Notes under the pieces: model-generated
What the model was told of the DNA's origin: nothing
The model's database searches: none
The model's input: the letters and a program-made list of their open reading frames with translations, nothing else
Part shown: in pieces, positions 1 through 6,047 of the stretch
Layout of the letters: each line of letters opens with the position of its first letter
Position numbering within the stretch: the stretch's first letter is position 1
From: Gammaproteobacteria bacterium
GTDB taxonomy: Bacteria > Pseudomonadota > Gammaproteobacteria > Steroidobacterales > Steroidobacteraceae
NCBI GenBank assembly: GCA_009923475.1
Contig: RFTM01000060.1
Coordinates: forward strand, 1-8,397
Length of the DNA: 8,397 nt
Reading direction: 5' to 3'
Position numbers and translations under genes: made by a program

Positions 1-11
1 CCTCCCCCCGG

Positions 12-40
12 GACCCTCCGCCCGGCCGCCCGGGAGGGTC
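12..40. repeat. 8-bp inverted repeat in upstream intergenic region
   Basis: GACCCTCC (12-19) is matched exactly by its reverse complement GGAGGGTC (33-40) across a 13-base GC-rich spacer. The hairpin is not followed by a T-run on either strand, so it does not look like a standard intrinsic terminator. It could be a relic or partial terminator of a gene to the left of the window, or a protein-binding site. The repeat is certain; its function is unknown. Confidence 0.5.
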
Positions 41-41
41 G

Positions 42-64
42 TAAATCGTGGCTAAATCGCCACG
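42..64. repeat. TAAATCG direct repeats and CGTGGC/GCCACG palindrome
   Basis: TAAATCG occurs at 42-48 and again at 53-59, an 11-base period of about one helical turn. Interleaved with it is the inverted repeat CGTGGC (47-52) / GCCACG (59-64) around a 6-base spacer. The symmetry and helical phasing resemble a dimeric regulator's operator. It lies about 60 bases upstream of the -35 candidate at 121, so it could serve the receptor gene or a gene off the left edge. Function is inferred only from symmetry. Confidence 0.4.
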
Positions 65-107
65 CCCTTGCGATATTAGCAGCCGTAGGGCGAAAACAAC
101 GTCACTT

Positions 108-149
108 TGCGTAAAAAAAGTTGACATGCTTTACGCATGTTGAAAGCAT
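108..149. promoter_or_regulatory. Nested inverted repeats over the receptor promoter (candidate operator)
   Basis: Three perfect inverted repeats overlap here: TGCGTAAA (108-115) with TTTACGCA (130-137); ACATGC (124-129) with GCATGT (135-140); and ATGCTTT (126-132) with AAAGCAT (143-149). The middle segment 126-137 is shared by all three, so different pairings are mutually exclusive. The array spans the -35 and probable -10 of the promoter, a position where a bound dimer would block RNA polymerase. The regulator is unknown; the Lrp/AsnC proteins encoded at 4613-5577 are local candidates. The repeats are seen directly and the operator role is inferred. Confidence 0.5.
113..149 (+). promoter_or_regulatory. 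Probable sigma-70-type promoter of the TonB-dependent receptor
   Basis: A perfect -35 hexamer TTGACA lies at 121-126, directly preceded by a run of seven A (113-119) that resembles an UP element. At 17-base spacing the -10 position is AAGCAT (144-149), a weak 3/6 match to TATAAT, preceded by TG at 141-142 as in extended -10 promoters. This AT-rich island is unlike the GC-rich surroundings. It would leave a leader of about 90 bases before the start codon at 248. A weak -10 would fit an activated or tightly controlled promoter. Confidence 0.5.
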
Positions 150-232
150 TAGGGGGACGGGGGTACCGGCTCGCCCGGAGACCGGCGAGGCAGGCTCGCA
201 ACAGCTGCCCGCGACAAGGACAAACAACACTT

Positions 233-237
233 GGAGG
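233..237 (+). promoter_or_regulatory. Ribosome binding site fixing the receptor start
   Basis: GGAGG ends 10 bases before ATG at 248. It supports that start over the in-frame upstream ATG at 137, whose extra 37 residues are arginine-rich and would bury the signal peptide. Confidence 0.8.
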
Positions 238-247
238 ACAGGGGACA

Positions 248-2893
248 ATGAATCGGAAGCATCTAATCGCGTCCGTCGTCTCGGGGCTGATCGCCACGAC
301 GACCGGCGTGGCCTTCGCACAGCAAGACTCCACGGGGCTCGAGGAGGTCATCGTCACCGCGCAGAAGCGCGCCGAAAACCTCCAGACCACGCCGATCGCC
401 ATCACGGCGCTGTCGGCCCGCGCGATCGACGAGCTCGGCATCGCCAACAACAAGTCCCTGTTCGGCATCGTCCCGAACCTGCAAGGCTTCGAGCCGCCCT
501 CCTCGCGCGGCAACCTGTCGCTCAACATCCGCGGCGTCCCCTCGGGCAACGCCAACAGCGTCTCCAACGACCCCGCCTCGGCGCTCTACGTCGACGGCAT
601 CTACGTCGCCAAGGGCTTCGGCGTCGGCCTCGACGTCATGGACCTCGAGCGCATCGAGGTGCTGCGCGGCCCGCAGGGCACCCTCTACGGCCGCAACACC
701 ACGGGCGGCGCGGTCAACTTCGTGACCCGCAAGCCGAGCGGCGATTTCCGCCTCGACGCGCGCGTCGGCGCCGGCAACTACAACCTGCGCGACTACCGCT
801 TCTCGATCGACCTGCCGCGCCTCGCCAACATCGCGACCAACTTCAGCTACTTCAAGCGCGACCGCGACCCGCTCTACGGCAACACCAACCCGTCGGTCAC
901 CGGCCGCGAGGACCTCAACCGCCAGGGCTGGCGTATCGCCGCCGAGTTCGCGCCCAGCGACTCCTTCACCGCGAGCTACAGCTTCACCCACTCCGAGCTG
1001 GACGAGCAGTCGCAGGCGCTGAAGGTGTTCGGCCTCACGCCGACCGCCGGCGCGGTCGCGGGCACCACGGGCTACCCGACCAACGTGGCGCTCACGAGCA
1101 CCAGCCGCTCGGCGCAGTTGACCACCATCCGCAACAACCTCGCGTTCCTCGGGCCCGCGGCCGCCACCCCGCAGGTTCAGCAGCTGAGCCAGTGGATCAA
1201 CGACTACATCGCCTGGGAGAGCGCGATGTACGCCGCGGGCGTCAACCGCCCCGACAGCATCTCCAGCGACACGACGCTGCAGTCCCTCAACGACGTCGAC
1301 GCGCACGGCCTCACGCTGTCCTGGCGCGTCAGCGACGACCTCGAGCTCAAGTCCATCAGCGGCTGGCGCAACGTGCACAACCTCAACCGTGGCGACCTCG
1401 ACGGCGTCGACGGCACCATGCGCGCCGGCACGGGCAGCCTCAAGACCGGCGTCGTCCATGACGTCGTCCTGGCGACCATCGGCGGCCTGTTCTTCAACTC
1501 GGTCTCGCCGGCGATCCCGGCGGCCACCGAGTTCGCGGTGGGCCAGGCGATCGTCGATTCGATCAACGCCCTCGGCCGCGCGCCGTCGTTCACCAACTTC
1601 GCGGACACCAACCTGAGCACCTTCCAGCAGGAGTTCGCGGCGGTCGGCAAGTCGGGCCCGCTCGACTACACCCTGGGCGCGTTCTACTACAAGGACGAGG
1701 GCCGCTTCCGCAACAACCGTTGGGCGCTGTTCCCGATCTCGGCCTCGGACACCACCTCGCACGACAACGCGACCCGTTCGCTGGCCTTCTACGGCCAGGG
1801 CACCTGGCGCGTGTCCGAGGGCAGTCCGTTGTCGGTGACCGTCGGCCTGCGGCGCACCAAGGAGACGAAGGACGTCACCTACCTGTGGCGCAGCAGCGCC
1901 AGCTCGTCGGGGTTCTTCGGGCCGTACTTCGCCGGCAAGCCGCTGTCGAGCACCTATGTCGCGGACGAGCTCGCCGAGACGCAGCCTGAGGTCGCCGGCA
2001 TCTTCGGCAAGAAGTTCAGCAAGGACTTCAGCAACACCAGCGGCAAGTTCACGCTCGGCTACGACTTCAGCGACGCCATGTACGGCTTCCTGACCTACTC
2101 GACCGGCTACAAGAGCGGCACCTTCAACGGCGACTTCTACGACTCGGTCAACAACACGGGCGACCTGTTGCGGCCCGAGAAGATGAAGAACATCGAGGCC
2201 GGCTTCAAGGCCGACCTCAGCGAGCGGGTGCGCCTCAACGTCGGCATGTTCCGCTACGACTACCGCGACATGCACATCGCGTCGCTGTTCGTGCGGCCGA
2301 ACGGCAGCGTGGTCAGCCGCATCCAGAACGCCGGTCGCGCCAAGCGCTACGGCGGCGAGATCGAGCTCACCGTGCAGCCGTTCGACGACCTGACCGCGGC
2401 GCTGTCGTGGTCGGGCGTGCGCGGCACGTTCGACGAGTTCCCGCTGGCGCGCAACTCGACCACCAGCATCGCGAACACGGTCGACTACGCCCGCCGCGGC
2501 CTGTCCCCGGACAACCAGCTCACGGCCAACATCGACTGGAACATCATGCGCACCGACCTCGGCCGGCTGTCGCTCAACCTGAACGCGAACTACCAGTCGG
2601 ACACCTACGCGATCGCGATGAGCTCGGACAGCTACGGCGCGCCGGCGAACTCCCCGGTCATCTTCAACCAGCTGACCAACAACGCGCGCACGCTGGTGAA
2701 CGCCCGCCTGAGCCTGAGCGACGTGGCGCTCGGCGACTCCAAGCTGCGCGTCAGCCTCTGGGGCCGCAACCTGACCGACGAGGACTACCGCGAGTTCTCG
2801 TTCAACTATGGCGCGTCGCTGGGCCTCAACCTGGCGCAGTACGGCGAGCCGCGCACCTACGGCATCGACTTCGCGGTGCTGCTGGGCAAGTGA
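248..2893 (+). CDS. TonB-dependent outer-membrane receptor
   Basis: An 881-residue TonB-dependent receptor that should import a scarce or bulky ligand across the outer membrane using energy from TonB-ExbB-ExbD. Residues 1-24 form a Sec signal peptide (basic MNRKH, hydrophobic core, cleavage after AFA, mature start QQD). A TonB-box-like segment (LEEVIVT, 31-37) follows. The plug domain, about 45-163, contains LNIRGV (92-97), ALYVDGIYV (112-120) and LRGPQGTLYGRNTTGG (139-154). The rest is a beta-barrel rich in alternating aromatics with the family ending EPRTYGIDF. There is no N-terminal secretin/TonB signalling extension, so it is not a FecA-type transducer. The last residue is lysine rather than the usual aromatic. 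The start is chosen from the GGAGG at 233-237 and the signal peptide. The ligand cannot be read from sequence. Convergence with an acyl-CoA catabolic operon suggests, but does not show, a steroid or lipid-like substrate rather than a siderophore. Confidence 0.95.
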   Translation: MNRKHLIASVVSGLIATTTGVAFAQQDSTGLEEVIVTAQKRAENLQTTPIAITALSARAIDELGIANNKSLFGIVPNLQGFEPPSSRGNLSLNIRGVPSGNANSVSNDPASALYVDGIYVAKGFGVGLDVMDLERIEVLRGPQGTLYGRNTTGGAVNFVTRKPSGDFRLDARVGAGNYNLRDYRFSIDLPRLANIATNFSYFKRDRDPLYGNTNPSVTGREDLNRQGWRIAAEFAPSDSFTASYSFTHSELDEQSQALKVFGLTPTAGAVAGTTGYPTNVALTSTSRSAQLTTIRNNLAFLGPAAATPQVQQLSQWINDYIAWESAMYAAGVNRPDSISSDTTLQSLNDVDAHGLTLSWRVSDDLELKSISGWRNVHNLNRGDLDGVDGTMRAGTGSLKTGVVHDVVLATIGGLFFNSVSPAIPAATEFAVGQAIVDSINALGRAPSFTNFADTNLSTFQQEFAAVGKSGPLDYTLGAFYYKDEGRFRNNRWALFPISASDTTSHDNATRSLAFYGQGTWRVSEGSPLSVTVGLRRTKETKDVTYLWRSSASSSGFFGPYFAGKPLSSTYVADELAETQPEVAGIFGKKFSKDFSNTSGKFTLGYDFSDAMYGFLTYSTGYKSGTFNGDFYDSVNNTGDLLRPEKMKNIEAGFKADLSERVRLNVGMFRYDYRDMHIASLFVRPNGSVVSRIQNAGRAKRYGGEIELTVQPFDDLTAALSWSGVRGTFDEFPLARNSTTSIANTVDYARRGLSPDNQLTANIDWNIMRTDLGRLSLNLNANYQSDTYAIAMSSDSYGAPANSPVIFNQLTNNARTLVNARLSLSDVALGDSKLRVSLWGRNLTDEDYREFSFNYGASLGLNLAQYGEPRTYGIDFAVLLGK

Positions 2894-2895
2894 CC

Positions 2896-2909
2896 GCCGC
2901 CTAGGCGGC
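2896..2909. repeat. 14-bp perfect palindrome just after the receptor stop
   Basis: GCCGCCTAGGCGGC is self-complementary over 14 bases and begins 3 bases after the TGA stop (2891-2893). With no spacer it would be an unstable hairpin but a good symmetrical protein site. It immediately precedes the terminator stem and may only be incidental GC-rich symmetry. Confidence 0.4.
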
Positions 2910-2914
2910 TAAGG

Positions 2915-2945
2915 AAGGCCCGGCGGGCGACCGCCGGGCCTTTTT
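2915..2945 (+). terminator. Intrinsic terminator of the receptor gene
   Basis: A perfect 10-bp stem, GGCCCGGCGG (2917-2926) with CCGCCGGGCC (2931-2940), closes a GCGA tetraloop of the stable GNRA type and is followed by TTTTT then CTTT. The two A at 2915-2916 can extend pairing with the first T residues. It starts 21 bases after the receptor stop. On the minus strand the same stem is followed only by TTCCTT, so it would end the opposing operon (last stop at 2979) less efficiently, but no other terminator is visible for that operon. Confidence 0.93.
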
Positions 2946-2978
2946 CTTTGGGGATGCGGACGGGCCGCGGCGGCCGCG

Positions 2979-4601
2979 TCAGCCGGCGTCGCGCAGCGCG
3001 AAGACCGCGGCGCGCTCGCCGATCATCACGCAGGCGGCGTGGGTGTTGCCCGAGATGAGGGTCGGCATCACCGAGGCGTCGGCGACGCGCAGCCCCTGGA
3101 CGCCGCGCACCCGCAGCTGCGGGTCGACGACGGCGCCGTCATCCGACCCCATGCGGCAGGTGCCGACCGGGTGGTAGCCGGTCGAGCCCACCCGCCGCGC
3201 GAAACCGAGCAGCGCCTCGTCGGACTGCGCGGCGGGACCGGGCTCCGCCTCCGCCTCGATGAGGGCGGCGAGAGGCGCGGTGGCCGCGACCTCGCGCGCG
3301 ATGCGCATGCCGCGCAGCGTGAGGCGACGGTCGGCCTCGTCCTGCAGGTAGCCGTGCACGATCTCGGGCGGCTGCATCGGGTCGGTGCTGACGCTGCGCA
3401 CATGTCCCCGCGAAACCGGTCGCAGCACGCAGGGCGCGACGGTGAGGCCGGGATGCCGGCTCAGGTCCGCCTTGCCGCCCTTGGCCGCGGCGTCGAGGTC
3501 GCCGGTCACCGGCAGGCAGTGGTACTGCAGGTCGGGACGGAGCCCTTCCGGCGAGCTGCGCACGAAGGCGCCGCTCTGGGCGGCCGGGATGGTGAGCGGT
3601 CCCTCGCGGCGCCGCAGGTAACGCAGGAAGTTCCGCACCAGCCGCCAACCGCGCAGCTCGTGGTTGTAGCTGAAGACGCCCGGTCGCACGCGGAACCCCA
3701 TCGGGATGACGTAGTGGTCCTGCAGGTTCGCGCCCACGGATGGGCGGTCGACACGGACCGGGATGCCGAGCTCCTGCAGCATGCGGCCGTCGCCGATGCC
3801 CGACAGCTGCAGCAACTGCGGCGATTGGTAGGCCCCCGCGGCGACGATGACCTCGCGGCGGGCGCGCAGCACGGCGCGGCCGTCAGGCAGGTCGACCTCG
3901 ACGCCGGTCGCACGGCCGTCCTCGATGAGCACGCGCCGCGCCATCGCGCCGGTGAGCACGCGCAGGCTGGGGCGCTGCTCAGCGGGCCGCAGGAACGCCC
4001 GCGCCGCCGACCAGCGCTCGCCGCCGTCGATGATGGTGTCGTAGTAGCCGCAGCCCCAGTGGTCTCCGGTGTTGAAATCCCCGATGCGCGGGGTCCCGCA
4101 GGCGGCGAAGGCGTCGATGATCGCGTCGTTGGTCGGGTCGCGATGCGGCGCCGGACCGCTGCGCAGCAGCCCCGCGTCGGAATGATGCGGCCCCGCTCCG
4201 CGGGCGCTGCGCTCCGAGTGCAGGAACCAGGGCCGCACGGACTCCCAACCCCAGCCGACCGCGCCCGCGCGCTCCCAGTCGTCGTAGTCGGCGGCCTGCC
4301 CGCGGATGTAGATGAGCCCGTTGATGTTGGAGGACCCGCCGAGGGCCTTGCCCCGCGGCAGCAGCATGCGGCGGCCGTCGAGCCCGGGCTCGGGGGCCGA
4401 GGACCAATGCCAGCTCAGCCCCGGTTCGAAGGCGATCTTGCCGTAGCCGATCGGCATGCGGATGAAGAAGCTGCCGTCGCCGCCGCCGGCCTCCAGCAGC
4501 GCGACGCTGTGCCGGCCGTCGGCGGACAGCCGGTTCGCCAGCACGCAGCCCGCCGACCCCGCGCCGACCAACACGAAATCGAAGCTGCCGGCGTCGCGCA
4601 T
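2979..4601 (-). CDS. GMC-family FAD-dependent oxidoreductase (alcohol/choline dehydrogenase-like)
   Basis: A 540-residue flavoprotein of the glucose-methanol-choline family, normally oxidising a primary or secondary alcohol to a carbonyl with FAD. The N-terminal Rossmann motif is VGAGSAG (12-18), with an acidic E37 in LLEAGG after the second strand. GMC signature 1 is RGKALGGSSNINGLIYIRG (83-101) and signature 2 is GAYQSPQLLQLSGIG (256-270). The C-terminal domain has YHPVGTCRMG with His477 and SGNTHA with Asn519, the His-Asn pair expected of the active site. Length and motif layout fit the AlkJ/BetA-like dehydrogenase branch better than secreted oxidases; there is no signal peptide. It is the last gene of the operon, starting 11 bases after the upstream regulator's stop, with GAGG (4611-4614) 9 bases before the ATG. 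The substrate is unknown. Context would fit a hydroxylated steroid, side-chain alcohol or other catabolic intermediate. Confidence 0.92.
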   Translation of the reverse strand: MRDAGSFDFVLVGAGSAGCVLANRLSADGRHSVALLEAGGGDGSFFIRMPIGYGKIAFEPGLSWHWSSAPEPGLDGRRMLLPRGKALGGSSNINGLIYIRGQAADYDDWERAGAVGWGWESVRPWFLHSERSARGAGPHHSDAGLLRSGPAPHRDPTNDAIIDAFAACGTPRIGDFNTGDHWGCGYYDTIIDGGERWSAARAFLRPAEQRPSLRVLTGAMARRVLIEDGRATGVEVDLPDGRAVLRARREVIVAAGAYQSPQLLQLSGIGDGRMLQELGIPVRVDRPSVGANLQDHYVIPMGFRVRPGVFSYNHELRGWRLVRNFLRYLRRREGPLTIPAAQSGAFVRSSPEGLRPDLQYHCLPVTGDLDAAAKGGKADLSRHPGLTVAPCVLRPVSRGHVRSVSTDPMQPPEIVHGYLQDEADRRLTLRGMRIAREVAATAPLAALIEAEAEPGPAAQSDEALLGFARRVGSTGYHPVGTCRMGSDDGAVVDPQLRVRGVQGLRVADASVMPTLISGNTHAACVMIGERAAVFALRDAG

Positions 4602-4610
4602 CGCCGGGCG

Positions 4611-4614
4611 CCTC
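4611..4614 (-). promoter_or_regulatory. Ribosome binding site of the GMC oxidoreductase, merged with a stop codon
   Basis: Read on the minus strand, TGAGG contains both the TGA stop of the upstream Lrp/AsnC gene and a GAGG Shine-Dalgarno 9 bases before ATG (4601). This supports the 540-residue start over the much longer open frame continuing upstream, and implies reinitiation by ribosomes finishing the regulator. Confidence 0.6.
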
Positions 4615-5092
4615 AGGCTTCGCGCTTGCGGTCGATGATCTTGGCGACGCGGTGGTCGTACTTGAGCGTGGACACCGCGATCGAGGTCTCGACATGCCGC
4701 ACGCCCGGCAGCGCGAGGATGCGGTTGTTGGCGACGGTGACGATCTCCTCGAGCGAGGAGAAGAGCCCGATGCAGAGGATGTCGTAGCGGCCCGCCATCG
4801 CGATCACGCAACCGATCTCGCGCATCGCCGCGATCTTCTGGCAGAGCGCGCCGACCTCGCTCAGCTGCGCCTGGATGCCGATCAGCACCACCTTGGGCGC
4901 GCCCAGGGCGGCGACGTTGGTGACCGCGGTGAACCGTATCAGGTTTGCCGCCTCGAGGCGCTTGATGCGGCCGCGCACCGTGCCCTCGGTGACGCCCAGC
5001 GCCTGCGCGAGGTGCCGGTTGCTCGCGCGCGCATCGGCCGTGAGCCGGTCGATGATCTTGCGGTCGAGGTCGTCCACTTGGTAGGTGATCAT
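4613..5092 (-). CDS. Lrp/AsnC-family transcriptional regulator (downstream copy)
   Basis: A 159-residue regulator of the feast/famine Lrp/AsnC family. Residues 7-52 form the AsnC-type helix-turn-helix (DDLDRKIIDRLTADARAS, then LAQALGVTEGTVRGRIKRLE). A connecting strand region leads to the RAM effector domain (about 66-145), with the loop MAGRYDIL at 99-106 where the family binds its small-molecule ligand. The length is typical and the gene looks intact. The ATG at 5092 shares ATGA (5089-5092) with the stop of the upstream paralogue, which strongly supports this start although the Shine-Dalgarno is poor. It may act as a homo-oligomer or as a mixed oligomer with its neighbour. Effector and targets are unknown; the operon itself and the receptor promoter are plausible. 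Confidence 0.9.
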   Translation of the reverse strand: MITYQVDDLDRKIIDRLTADARASNRHLAQALGVTEGTVRGRIKRLEAANLIRFTAVTNVAALGAPKVVLIGIQAQLSEVGALCQKIAAMREIGCVIAMAGRYDILCIGLFSSLEEIVTVANNRILALPGVRHVETSIAVSTLKYDHRVAKIIDRKREA

Positions 5093-5577
5093 GCGATGGG
5101 CGCCACTTCGAAGTTGTACTTGACGACGTCGGCGGCGATGCCGCACTCGATGCTGCGGATGCCCTTGATCTTGGCGATGTCGCGCAGCAGCAGCGAGTGC
5201 AGCTCCTCGAAGTCGTGCAGCGCGACCAGGGTCTCGATGTCGCGCGCGCCGGTGACGACATGCACGCTGAAGACCTCGGGCAGCTTCGCGAGCTCCTGCG
5301 CCACGTGCTCCGCGGGGCGGCCCTGCACCTGCACGCCCACCGCCAGCAGGACCTTGTAGCCGATGGCCGCGAAGTCGGTCACCGCCACGACCTTCATGGC
5401 CTTGGCGGCCTCCAGCCGCCGGATGCGCGAGCTCACGGTCGCGGCCGCCATGCCGAGCTTGCGCGCGAGCTCCTGGTTGGTGGCGCGGCCGTCCTTGCGC
5501 AGCAGCGCGATGATCTTCTGGTCGATGTCGTCGAGCTCGAACTTCACTTCGGCCTCCGCCGGCTTGCCGCCGCTCAT
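5089..5577 (-). CDS. Lrp/AsnC-family transcriptional regulator (upstream copy)
   Basis: A 162-residue Lrp/AsnC regulator. After a short polar N-terminus (1-12) the helix-turn-helix spans about 14-60 (ELDDIDQKIIALLRKDGRAT, then LARKLGMAAATVSSRIRRLE). The RAM domain spans about 72-155, with VVTGARDIETLVAL (107-120) as the ligand-loop region. It is clearly a paralogue of the next gene, but the recognition helices differ (AAATVSSRIRRLE versus TEGTVRGRIKRLE), so it is a diverged pair and not a fresh duplication. The ATG at 5577 overlaps the MaoC gene's stop as ATGA (5574-5577) and the stop overlaps the next gene's ATG, so it is translationally tied on both sides. Ligand unknown; an acyl-CoA or amino-acid-like metabolite is possible. 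Confidence 0.9.
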   Translation of the reverse strand: MSGGKPAEAEVKFELDDIDQKIIALLRKDGRATNQELARKLGMAAATVSSRIRRLEAAKAMKVVAVTDFAAIGYKVLLAVGVQVQGRPAEHVAQELAKLPEVFSVHVVTGARDIETLVALHDFEELHSLLLRDIAKIKGIRSIECGIAADVVKYNFEVAPIA

Positions 5578-6035
5578 GCCGCCACCAGGAACCGGCTGAT
5601 GGTATCAGCCACGCAGGCCGGCCTCGCGCCGCCTTCGATCTCGACCGTCACCCGGACCACCACCTGCACCCCGCCCGTCACCGTCGTCACGGAGACGATC
5701 TCGCCGACCGCGCGGATCCGGCTGCCGACCCGGACCGGCGCCGTGAAGCGCACGCGGTCGAGCCCGTAGTTGATGCCCATCCCCGCGATCTCGACCTGCA
5801 TCAGCTGCGGCAGGAACAGGCTGCAGAGCGACAGCGTGAGGTAGCCGTGGGCGATGGTGCCGCCGAAGGGGCCCGTGCGGGCGCGCTCGACATCGACGTG
5901 GATCCACTGGTGGTCGCCGGTGGCGTCGGCGAAGGCATCGACCCGCGACTGCTCGATCGCCAGCCAATCGGTGGGGCCGAGGCGGGCGCCGACGGCGGCG
6001 GTGAGCTCCTCGACCGAACGGAACACGCGGCTCAT
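5574..6035 (-). CDS. MaoC-like (R)-specific enoyl-CoA hydratase
   Basis: A 153-residue single hot-dog-fold protein of the MaoC/hydratase-2 group, which adds water to trans-2-enoyl-CoA (or a related CoA ester) to give a 3-hydroxyacyl-CoA. The active-site block is FADATGDHQWIHVD (35-48), with Asp41 and His46 as the catalytic pair of the family motif; the usual Pro before the hydrophobic-His is Trp44, as in many single-domain MaoC proteins. GPFGGTIAHGYLTLSL (55-70) and the INYGLDRVRF block (88-97) are also family-typical. ATG at 6035 is preferred to a GTG at 6044 because a GAGG lies 8 bases before the ATG, whereas it directly abuts the GTG. It sits between the SDR and the regulators, completing a dehydrogenase-hydratase-dehydrogenase beta-oxidation set. 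Confidence 0.88.
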   Translation of the reverse strand: MSRVFRSVEELTAAVGARLGPTDWLAIEQSRVDAFADATGDHQWIHVDVERARTGPFGGTIAHGYLTLSLCSLFLPQLMQVEIAGMGINYGLDRVRFTAPVRVGSRIRAVGEIVSVTTVTGGVQVVVRVTVEIEGGARPACVADTISRFLVAA

Positions 6036-6043
6036 GGCAGGCA

Positions 6044-6047
6044 CCTC
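6044..6047 (-). promoter_or_regulatory. Ribosome binding site deciding the MaoC start, merged with a stop codon
   Basis: On the minus strand, GTGAGG carries the SDR gene's TGA stop (6046-6048) and a GAGG 8 bases upstream of ATG at 6035. The nearby GTG at 6044 is too close to this site to use it. Confidence 0.6.

Noticed and set aside
60..105. Divergent minus-strand promoter (TAATAT near 73-78)
   Set aside because: The -10-like match is modest, the best -35 spacing is only about 15 bases, and no minus-strand gene is visible to the left within the window.
108..149. KstR2- or KstR-type operator upstream of the receptor
   Set aside because: The palindromes do not match the CAAG...CTTG or AAC...GTT half-sites that I recall for those regulators, so no steroid-regulator site is claimed.
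137..247. N-terminal extension of the receptor from ATG at 137
   Set aside because: It would add 37 arginine-rich residues ahead of a good signal peptide and start inside the promoter element. The RBS at 233-237 supports ATG at 248.
263..2275. A 670-codon open frame antisense to the receptor gene
   Set aside because: Its composition is a low-complexity run of V, A, R, E and G, the usual antisense shadow of GC-rich coding DNA. It has no domain motifs, while the plus-strand receptor explains the region fully.
3039..4787. A 582-codon plus-strand open frame opposite the GMC gene
   Set aside because: It runs across the GMC gene and into the Lrp gene without motifs, so it is a codon-bias artefact.
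4602..5261. A 220-residue N-terminal extension of the GMC protein in the same open frame
   Set aside because: It lies wholly over the Lrp/AsnC genes in another frame and is arginine/proline-rich. The FAD motif begins shortly after the Met at 4601, and an RBS is present.
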